The position numbers and the translations under genes were made by a program. Below the pieces are notes generated by a model, which saw only the letters and a list, made by a program, of their open reading frames with translations, had not been told where the DNA came from and made no database searches. Source: an uncultured Bacteroidota bacterium (GTDB lineage Bacteria > Bacteroidota > Bacteroidia > Bacteroidales > SZUA-534). Taken from it: DNA of 13,830 nucleotides. Shown here one piece after another: positions 1 through 6,324 of this stretch. Location of the stretch: NCBI GenBank assembly GCA_937900725.1, contig CALCFP010000054.1:1-13830 (forward strand), written 5' to 3'. Position 1 is the stretch's first letter. Each line of letters starts with the position of its first letter.

Positions 1-489
1 GAGTTGGAGGAGGAGCGTAGGCTTTTTTACGTCGCACTGACGCGGGCAATGAATTTGGCTACAATCTCATTTTGCCGTAGCCGTTCAAAATATGGCGGGG
101 CACGTGAACAAGTTGCACCTAGCCGTTTTATTCGAGACATCGATCCTCAATTTTTGTCGAAAAGCACTAGTTCAAGCACTATGCGCCCAACTTTCGGAAC
201 CAGTACGTTTGGACTAGTTAGGCAACAGCCAGGTGTCGGCATGGCTGCTCAGCGCAGGTTGCAACAATTGAATAATGAATCGTCGCGACTTTCAAGCATT
301 GTCCCGTCGTCGCTTTCTGAAATAAGGCCAGGTGCAATGGTGGCTCATCAGATTTTTGGAAACGGGAAGGTATTGAAACTCGAAGGTGAAGGTGATAGTC
401 GTTCTGCGATTGTATTTTTCCCGAAAGCCGGCGAAAAGAAACTATTGCTGAAATTTGCAAAACTGCAAGTGTTAAATGACCAAGATTGA
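1..489 (+). CDS. UvrD/PcrA-type ATP-dependent DNA helicase, C-terminal fragment (5' end outside window)
   Basis: This is the last 162 codons of a superfamily 1A 3'-5' DNA helicase, acting in the cytoplasm in nucleotide excision repair, mismatch repair or replication-fork clearance. The frame is open at base 1, so the true start lies upstream. Residues 3-16 contain EEERRLFYVALTRA, the UvrD/PcrA/Rep helicase motif VI, whose arginine contacts the ATP gamma-phosphate. A Ser/Thr/Gln-rich, poorly conserved linker follows at about residues 45-105. The end, about residues 108-160, has the pattern GAMVAHQIFGNGKVLKLEG followed by a LLLKFAKLQ ending; this is the Tudor-like C-terminal domain of UvrD/PcrA, which in PcrA binds RNA polymerase. 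The protein therefore ends naturally at the TGA. The family call is firm; uvrD versus pcrA cannot be separated from this fragment, so no symbol is given. Confidence 0.93.
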   Translation, partial: ELEEERRLFYVALTRAMNLATISFCRSRSKYGGAREQVAPSRFIRDIDPQFLSKSTSSSTMRPTFGTSTFGLVRQQPGVGMAAQRRLQQLNNESSRLSSIVPSSLSEIRPGAMVAHQIFGNGKVLKLEGEGDSRSAIVFFPKAGEKKLLLKFAKLQVLNDQD

Positions 490-755
490 TAGGCGATGCG
501 ATTCACGCCATTTTAATTGACGAAAGCATCGGTTTGCGTGACGAGCGGGATAAAAATGTTGGTAATCGGCATTTCATAGAAAGTGAATTTGTCATTTTAG
601 GACTGAGGCAAGAGTGCTTTACATCGGAAAATAGGTTTTAATATCCTGATTATTATCAAATAAACTATAATTGTAAATATTCGTTGTATAAATGTATTTT
701 TTTCTTTTTTTTTGAAAGTTAGTTTAGCAACTTACTAATTAATTATTAATTCATA
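490..755. other. Intergenic region between helicase and susC-like gene
   Basis: No gene can be firmly supported here. The left half (to about 640) has mixed composition and one frame free of stops from 480 to the TAA at 639-641. That frame has plausible codon use but no ATG start, only TTG at 486. The right half is strongly AT-rich and should hold the promoter and leader of the transporter operon. I found no exact Bacteroidetes -7 box (TAnnTTTG) in it. No hairpin that would make a convincing helicase terminator was seen. Confidence 0.5.
697..713 (+). repeat. Homopolymeric T-tract (T7-C-T9) in the leader of the susC-like gene
   Basis: Seven T, one C and nine T occur in a row, about 48 to 65 bases upstream of the chosen transporter start. 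No hairpin precedes it, so it is not an intrinsic terminator on this strand. It may lie in the promoter spacer or the 5' leader. Homopolymers of this length are prone to slippage, so the length could vary between cells or be a sequencing artefact. Confidence 0.6.
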
Positions 756-761
756 ATGTTT

Positions 762-3700
762 ATGAAGAAATTTACAATGCTGATTGTTGGCCTTATGTTC
801 CTAGGCATACAATTGGTTTGTGCGCAAAACAAGACATTGACGGGTACGGTTATTTCGTCTGAAGACAATCTTCCGTTGCCAGGTGTGAATGTCATTGTCA
901 AAGGAACAACACAAGGCACGGTGACTGATTTTGATGGAAAATTCAGTTTGAGCGTTTCATCGGATGCCGAGACATTGGTATTCTCATTCATGGGTATGCA
1001 AACCCAGGAGATTGCGATCGGTGCGACATCTACATTCAACGTGACACTAGATCCTGAATCTGTCGGGTTGGACGAAGTAATGGTTGTGGCTTATGGAACC
1101 GCTAAAAAATCATCGTTTACTGGTTCTGCATCACAAGTAAAAGGTGCTGAACTTGAAAAGATGAAAGTGTCAGACGTTTCAAAGGCGCTTGAAGGCAAAG
1201 TGGCAGGTGTTCAATCATCAAGCAGTAGTGGTACCCCAGGCTCATCAGCAAAAATATTGATTCGTGGTATCGGTTCCATTTCTGCTAGTCAAAATCCATT
1301 GATTGTTGTCGATGGCGTTCCATATGAAGGTTCGTTAAACTCTATTTCACAGCAAGATATCGAATCATATACAGTTTTAAAGGATGCCGCAGCAAATTCA
1401 ATGTATGGTGCTCGTGGTTCAAATGGTGTAATAATCATTACTACTAAAAAAGGCAAGAGTGGTAAACCGAAAGTCAATTTTGAAATGAATCTCGGCTTTA
1501 ATAACCGTGGTGTCAGCAATTATGATGTCATTACAGATCGTGACGAGTATTATGAAATGGTGTATGAGTCAGTTCGTAATAGTTTGATTGACTCAAAAGG
1601 CTATCTTGAAGCAAGTCAATATACAGCAAACAATTTGGTCAGCAAATACATGGATGGTTTCAATAACTACAAGGGCGTTGCCGATAACCAGATTATTGAT
1701 CCGAATACTGGCAAAGTAACCGAGATTGCCAAGTCTGCCGACAAGAAGTGGAATGATAGTTGGCTCGATGATCCTTTCAAAATCAAGTTGCGTCAAGAAT
1801 ACAACGCAAACGTAAGTGGCGGTGGTGAAGTGACCAATGGTTATTTGTCCATTTCTTATTTGGATGATAATGGCTATGTTGACAATTCTGGTTTCAAGCG
1901 TGCTTCTGCACGAACTAAGGTCGAGCATAAGATTGGTGATCATTTTAGAGTTGAAGGAAATATTGCATATGCGAAAACAGATCAAAGTTTGTTTAATGAT
2001 GAAGTTGGCTCTAATTACAGCAATTTGTTCATGTTCTCTCAATATATTGGTCCTATTTACCCGATTTATTCGTATGACGAAGAGGGTAATTTGCAGAAAA
2101 ATATTAAGGGAGAAAAGGAATACGAATTCAGTACTCCTATTGCCGCAAATCAAAACCCAATAGCAGTTCTTGAGGCTGGCATAAATAAAATTATTATCGA
2201 CAATGTTAGTTCCAGAGGTTTGTTTGAAGTTAAATTTTTGAATGACTTTAAATTCTCTGCTAACATAGCGTATGATTTGTTCGTTTCAAACGTCACTTCT
2301 TACCAAACACCAATAGGTGGTGATGCTGCTGAGGTCGGAGGCCGCGGTGTTAAAGAGTCGCAACGATATGGTGCACTTAATGCAAACCAGTTGTTGAACT
2401 ATACACATGATTTTGGCTTGCATAATGTGAATGTTTTGGTTGGACATGAAATCAACAATGTCAAGTCAAATTACATTATGGGTCACATGACAAGTTTTGT
2501 AAATCCTAATAATCCGGAATTTGCAAATGCCACTCAATACCAAGGCTTGTCTTCTAATTCTTCTGAACAAGCATTGGAAGGATATTTGGCCCGAGGTGAA
2601 TATAATTATGACGACCGCTATTATTTAACAGCCAGTATCCGTCGTGATGCAAGTTCACAATTCCATCCGGATTCACGATGGGGTACATTCTGGGCATTAG
2701 GAGGCGCATGGCGTATTAATGAAGAAAACTTCATGCGTGACATAGAGCAAGTCAACAGTCTGAAGATTAAGGCAAGTTATGGTACACAAGGAAACAATGA
2801 TTTGGGAACGTTTTACAATGATTTGGGAATGACTAAAGTATACAATGATTTGTATTCAGTTGACCGCGTTGATGGTGAGCCTGCTCTTACTAAGGTGTTG
2901 CGTGGCAACCCAGACTTGACATGGGAAAAATCAGCCAACTTCAATGCAGGTTTTGAATCACGTTTCTTCGATAGGTTTGACCTGAATGTTGATTTCTTTA
3001 TAAAAGAGACTAAAGATATGATTTATCAACATCCATTGGCTTCATCAGAAGGTAAGCCAAGTTACATTTGGCGTAACGAGATGGACATGAAAAATGTCGG
3101 TGTCGAGTTTGAGACAACTATTGACATTGTCAACACTAATGACATCAAGTGGGATGTTACGTTGAACGGAATGACTTATAAGAATAAGTTGACAAAGTTG
3201 GCAGAAGGAAAACCGGATAGTGGTTATCAAGCAGGCAACTATTGGAGAAAGGTCGGAGGTTCGTTGTATGACTGGTACACTTATAAGTATGCAGGAGTCG
3301 ACCCTGAGACGGGCGTTGCTCAATATTGGAACTATGATAAGGAATCTGATGTTTGGACCAAAGTTGACAAGACATCTGAAGCCACTTTGCTTGAAACGAA
3401 CAAGTCTGCTATTCCTGACTTTACCGGTGGACTTTCTACAAGTGTGGAGGCTTATGGCTTTGACTTGAGCATTTCCACAGCATTCCAAGTAGGCGGTTGG
3501 GTAATGGATGAGTTCTATCAACAATTAATGAATTCAGGAGACAATGGTATGAATTTCCACAAGGATATGTTCAATCGTTGGACTTCAATTCATACAAGCA
3601 CAGATGTGCCTGCTTTGCGTTATGCAGAACAGGAAGCAAATGCATCTTGCGATCGTTGGTTGACCAAGGCATCTTATTTCAGTTTGAAGAACATTACTTT

Positions 3701-3893
3701 GGGGTATTCATTGCCAAGTTCATTGCTTGAGAAAGTCAAGATTGAAACATTGAGGGTATATGTGACAGGTGACAATATATGGCTGAAATCTAAGCGCAAG
3801 GGATTGGATCCACGTCAGTCATTTGATGGTACTACAGGCTATGTTTATTCTGCTTTGAGCACTTATTCTTTTGGCGTTAAAATATCATTCTAA
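762..3893 (+). CDS. SusC/RagA-family TonB-linked outer membrane transporter
   Basis: This 1043-residue protein is a TonB-dependent beta-barrel that imports large nutrients (oligosaccharides or peptides) across the outer membrane, working with the SusD-type lid encoded next. Residues 1-22 form a signal peptide ending CAQ. Residues 25-98 are a carboxypeptidase-regulatory-like domain (GTV..., LPGVNVIVKGT, TDFDGKFSL). Residues 103-113, LDEVMVVAYGT, are the TonB-box region. The plug spans about 114-232 and carries the SusC signature MYGARGSNGVIIITTKKG. The rest is barrel, ending in SFGVKISF with the terminal Phe used for Bam-mediated insertion. ATG codons occur at 756 and 762; 762 is preferred because it places MKK directly before the hydrophobic core, but 756 is possible. 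No Shine-Dalgarno sequence is visible, as usual in this phylum. The length is normal for the family. The substrate cannot be read from the sequence; the neighbouring peptidase suggests peptides (inference). Confidence 0.96.
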   Translation: MKKFTMLIVGLMFLGIQLVCAQNKTLTGTVISSEDNLPLPGVNVIVKGTTQGTVTDFDGKFSLSVSSDAETLVFSFMGMQTQEIAIGATSTFNVTLDPESVGLDEVMVVAYGTAKKSSFTGSASQVKGAELEKMKVSDVSKALEGKVAGVQSSSSSGTPGSSAKILIRGIGSISASQNPLIVVDGVPYEGSLNSISQQDIESYTVLKDAAANSMYGARGSNGVIIITTKKGKSGKPKVNFEMNLGFNNRGVSNYDVITDRDEYYEMVYESVRNSLIDSKGYLEASQYTANNLVSKYMDGFNNYKGVADNQIIDPNTGKVTEIAKSADKKWNDSWLDDPFKIKLRQEYNANVSGGGEVTNGYLSISYLDDNGYVDNSGFKRASARTKVEHKIGDHFRVEGNIAYAKTDQSLFNDEVGSNYSNLFMFSQYIGPIYPIYSYDEEGNLQKNIKGEKEYEFSTPIAANQNPIAVLEAGINKIIIDNVSSRGLFEVKFLNDFKFSANIAYDLFVSNVTSYQTPIGGDAAEVGGRGVKESQRYGALNANQLLNYTHDFGLHNVNVLVGHEINNVKSNYIMGHMTSFVNPNNPEFANATQYQGLSSNSSEQALEGYLARGEYNYDDRYYLTASIRRDASSQFHPDSRWGTFWALGGAWRINEENFMRDIEQVNSLKIKASYGTQGNNDLGTFYNDLGMTKVYNDLYSVDRVDGEPALTKVLRGNPDLTWEKSANFNAGFESRFFDRFDLNVDFFIKETKDMIYQHPLASSEGKPSYIWRNEMDMKNVGVEFETTIDIVNTNDIKWDVTLNGMTYKNKLTKLAEGKPDSGYQAGNYWRKVGGSLYDWYTYKYAGVDPETGVAQYWNYDKESDVWTKVDKTSEATLLETNKSAIPDFTGGLSTSVEAYGFDLSISTAFQVGGWVMDEFYQQLMNSGDNGMNFHKDMFNRWTSIHTSTDVPALRYAEQEANASCDRWLTKASYFSLKNITLGYSLPSSLLEKVKIETLRVYVTGDNIWLKSKRKGLDPRQSFDGTTGYVYSALSTYSFGVKISF

Positions 3894-3916
3894 TCAAGGA
3901 CTAAATAATTAAGGAA

Positions 3917-5431
3917 ATGAAAATTGTTAACTTATCAACATTTGTTTTAGGTGCAGTTGTCGCATTGACAATGGGTTCTTGTGGCGAGAACTACCTTGAT
4001 ACGGAATATACAGCAAACTTGGATTCGGAAACTGCTTCTGAGTTGATTGAGTCTGACCCTGATGCGTTGAGCGCATACTTGAATGGTATTTGGTCATTCA
4101 TGGTATCTTTTGATGTTTCTGGTAATGAAGCACATGATGATTTTTCTTTCATGTCGGTCTTACATGCAACCGATGTAATGGGTGAGGACATTACTTTCCA
4201 TAACTACAGTTGGTTCGGTTATGATTACGAGCTGGATAATCGAGAGTACAATTATCGTCGCACATTAGTTAATTGGCTTACATTCTATACAATGATTGCC
4301 AAAACCAACGAAATTATTGATTTGTTTACTGAAGAGCCTGAAACTCCAGATGCAAAGGGTATTTTAGGACAGGCTTATGCAGTTAGGGGTATGTCATATT
4401 ATTATTTGATTCAATTGTATCAGCAATATTTGCTAGATGAGAATACAATTGCATATGATGCTCCAGGCGTACCTTTGCGTTATGCTGCATCTGAAGATTT
4501 GTCGGAAGAAGAACGCACTGCCCGTACCGGTCGTAATACTGTTAAAGTGGTTTTCGATCAAATCGAGAAGGATTTGACAACGGCAGTTGATTTGTTGTCT
4601 GCTGGTTATGAAAGGCCTTCTGGTGCGAGCGGCAAGAACTTTATTGATTATAATGTCGCAAACGGTTTGTTGGCGCGTTATTACCTGATGAGTCAACAAT
4701 GGCAAAAGGCAGCCGATGCAGCAAATATCGCCCGCACAGGATACGAAATGATGGATGAAAAAGGTCTTCAGGACGGATTTATGGATATTACTAATGGAGA
4801 ATGGATGTGGGGATTCAATCACAATACTGAAACACAAACTTCTTTCGCTTCATTTTTCAGCCATATCAGCAACATCGCTCCAGGATACGCGGGTATGGAC
4901 TACACTGGTCATGATATTTCTGACTGGTTGTATGCTCAAATAAGTGAAACCGATTTACGTAGAAACTACTGGTTCAATGGAGATGGTTCGGAGCAGGCGA
5001 CTCCGTCTGCAAGTCAACCTTTGGCTATCTTGAAGTTTGGCGATGATGGCAATTGGACTATGGATTATCCATACATGCGTGCCGCTGAAATGGTTCTTAT
5101 AGAAGCAGAAGCTTACGCTCACATGGGTGATGAAGAAAAGGCTGCACAGACTTTGAAAATTCTTATGGCTGCCCGTGATCCTCAATGGGACAAGAAATCT
5201 GTGAATGTCAATGACGTTTGGATTCAGCGTCGCATAGAACTCATTGGTGAAGGTTTTTCATATTTCGACATTAAGCGTCTTTATAAAGGCATTGATCGAA
5301 CTAAGAGTACAAATCATTTGCCTGGATATGAAAAAGTTGTTCCGGCTGGAGACAAACTTTGGACATACCAGATTCCTTACCGTGAAATTCAGGAAAATGA
5401 CCAAATATCAGATAACGAACAGAATAAGTAA
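3917..5431 (+). CDS. SusD/RagB-family outer membrane nutrient-binding lipoprotein
   Basis: This 504-residue surface lipoprotein should form the hinged lid over the SusC-type barrel and capture substrate. The N-terminus is a lipoprotein signal with lipobox TMGSC, making Cys22 the lipidated residue. The helical, TPR-like body follows (for example ILGQAYAVRGMSYYYLIQLY). The C-terminal RagB/SusD signature is clear: a YPYMRAAEMVLIEAEAYAHM helix, then RRIELIGEGFSYFDIKR at about residues 438-454, matching the family's rRxELxxEGxRxxDlkR pattern. It ends with the usual polar NDQISDNEQNK-like tail. The gene starts 23 bases after the transporter stop and ends 17 bases before the next gene, so the three are almost surely co-transcribed. 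The residues after Cys22 (GENYLDTE) are only weakly acidic; surface exposure is inferred from the family. SusD-type proteins bind glycans or peptides and the sequence does not decide between them. Confidence 0.95.
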   Translation: MKIVNLSTFVLGAVVALTMGSCGENYLDTEYTANLDSETASELIESDPDALSAYLNGIWSFMVSFDVSGNEAHDDFSFMSVLHATDVMGEDITFHNYSWFGYDYELDNREYNYRRTLVNWLTFYTMIAKTNEIIDLFTEEPETPDAKGILGQAYAVRGMSYYYLIQLYQQYLLDENTIAYDAPGVPLRYAASEDLSEEERTARTGRNTVKVVFDQIEKDLTTAVDLLSAGYERPSGASGKNFIDYNVANGLLARYYLMSQQWQKAADAANIARTGYEMMDEKGLQDGFMDITNGEWMWGFNHNTETQTSFASFFSHISNIAPGYAGMDYTGHDISDWLYAQISETDLRRNYWFNGDGSEQATPSASQPLAILKFGDDGNWTMDYPYMRAAEMVLIEAEAYAHMGDEEKAAQTLKILMAARDPQWDKKSVNVNDVWIQRRIELIGEGFSYFDIKRLYKGIDRTKSTNHLPGYEKVVPAGDKLWTYQIPYREIQENDQISDNEQNK

Positions 5432-5448
5432 TTTTAAAAGTTTATCAA

Positions 5449-6228
5449 ATGAAAAAATACATAATTCCGGTAGCAGCATTGTTAATGTCGGTTGTTTCAT
5501 TTGTCAGTTGTGAAGACGACTTGGTGAAAGACGACATCGATGCAAAATACACGTCGAAGGCTGTTGTTTCGGCTCCTACGTGTTCGGATATGACATTTAA
5601 TAGTGTCACAATATCATATGAAGTTTCAAATGCTGAAGATTTGGCATTGAATTATTGTGGTGTATTATTCTCTGAAGATGAGTCTTTCGATGAAGTAATA
5701 GAGTACGCCACGATTCCTGGCGAAGCCACGACACTTGAAGTGCTTGGCGGAACAAACTATTTTGCAAAGGCTTATATTGTTGTCGGTACAGAAACCAGAT
5801 ATAGTGAAGTGACAAAATTCACTACACCTGAATCTCCTGCATTTGGAGCCCCATTTTTGTTGGGCGATTATGTTGCATATGATGACGGTGACGACTCTTA
5901 TCAATATCAAATGACCATTACTCATATGGATAAGTCATATAATAGAATTTACATTTCCAACTGGTGGGATGGTGGCGAAACTGTAACTGCCCATGTGGAT
6001 TTTGAAAGCATGGCTATCATAGTTGATGATGAGCCTCATATTTATGATTATCCTGGTTATGGATGGGTGATATTCTATGGCGTTTCTGACGACCAAACGG
6101 AGCTTACTCCTAACCCTATTGGCTACTATGACGAAAATGGACACATTTCATTCCCATTGTATGATATTTACTTAGGTGATGCAGGTGATCAAGGCTTTGG
6201 TAGCACAGATATGGATAAGGTTGAATAA
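5449..6228 (+). CDS. Small surface-type lipoprotein with fibronectin III-like domain; accessory ligand-binding protein of the SusCD locus
   Basis: This 259-residue lipoprotein occupies the position often taken by SusE/SusF-type or surface binding proteins downstream of susCD. The signal peptide ends SFVSC, so Cys21 is lipidated. The next residues, EDD, form an acidic patch like the Bacteroidetes lipoprotein export signal, which predicts the outer face of the cell. Residues 40-127 look like one fibronectin III/Ig-like sandwich (VTISYEVS..., TNYFAKAYIVVGTETRYSEV, ending KFTTPE). Residues 135-258 form a second, beta-rich domain with many Tyr, Trp, Asp and Gly residues, including NWWDGG at 171-176 and YDYPGYGWVIFYG at 199-211. 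No catalytic motif is visible, so a binding role is inferred. It is not a clear SusE or SusF homologue, being shorter and lacking their repeated starch-binding domains. A hairpin at 6250-6278 follows it. Confidence 0.82.
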   Translation: MKKYIIPVAALLMSVVSFVSCEDDLVKDDIDAKYTSKAVVSAPTCSDMTFNSVTISYEVSNAEDLALNYCGVLFSEDESFDEVIEYATIPGEATTLEVLGGTNYFAKAYIVVGTETRYSEVTKFTTPESPAFGAPFLLGDYVAYDDGDDSYQYQMTITHMDKSYNRIYISNWWDGGETVTAHVDFESMAIIVDDEPHIYDYPGYGWVIFYGVSDDQTELTPNPIGYYDENGHISFPLYDIYLGDAGDQGFGSTDMDKVE

Positions 6229-6249
6229 ATAATAATTCTGTATTTATGG

Positions 6250-6278
6250 GAAAGGTTGCGATTATGTTGCAACCTTTC
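6250..6278 (+). terminator. Hairpin after the SusCD-lipoprotein operon, likely intrinsic or partial terminator
   Basis: GAAAGGTTGC (6250-6259) and GCAACCTTTC (6269-6278) form a perfect 10-bp stem with a 9-base loop. TTGTTTGTTG follows, which is T-rich but interrupted by G. It begins 22 bases after the lipoprotein stop. It could end the operon or reduce read-through into the M16 gene. Confidence 0.65.
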
Positions 6279-6324
6279 TTGTTTGTTGTATATATAAAAT
6301 TCTGCGATTTTTTTGATGTGTTTT

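Noticed and set aside
1593..2153. A 186-codon antisense open frame inside the susC-like gene
   Set aside because: The + strand carries an unmistakable full-length SusC protein across the same bases; the antisense translation shows no domain.
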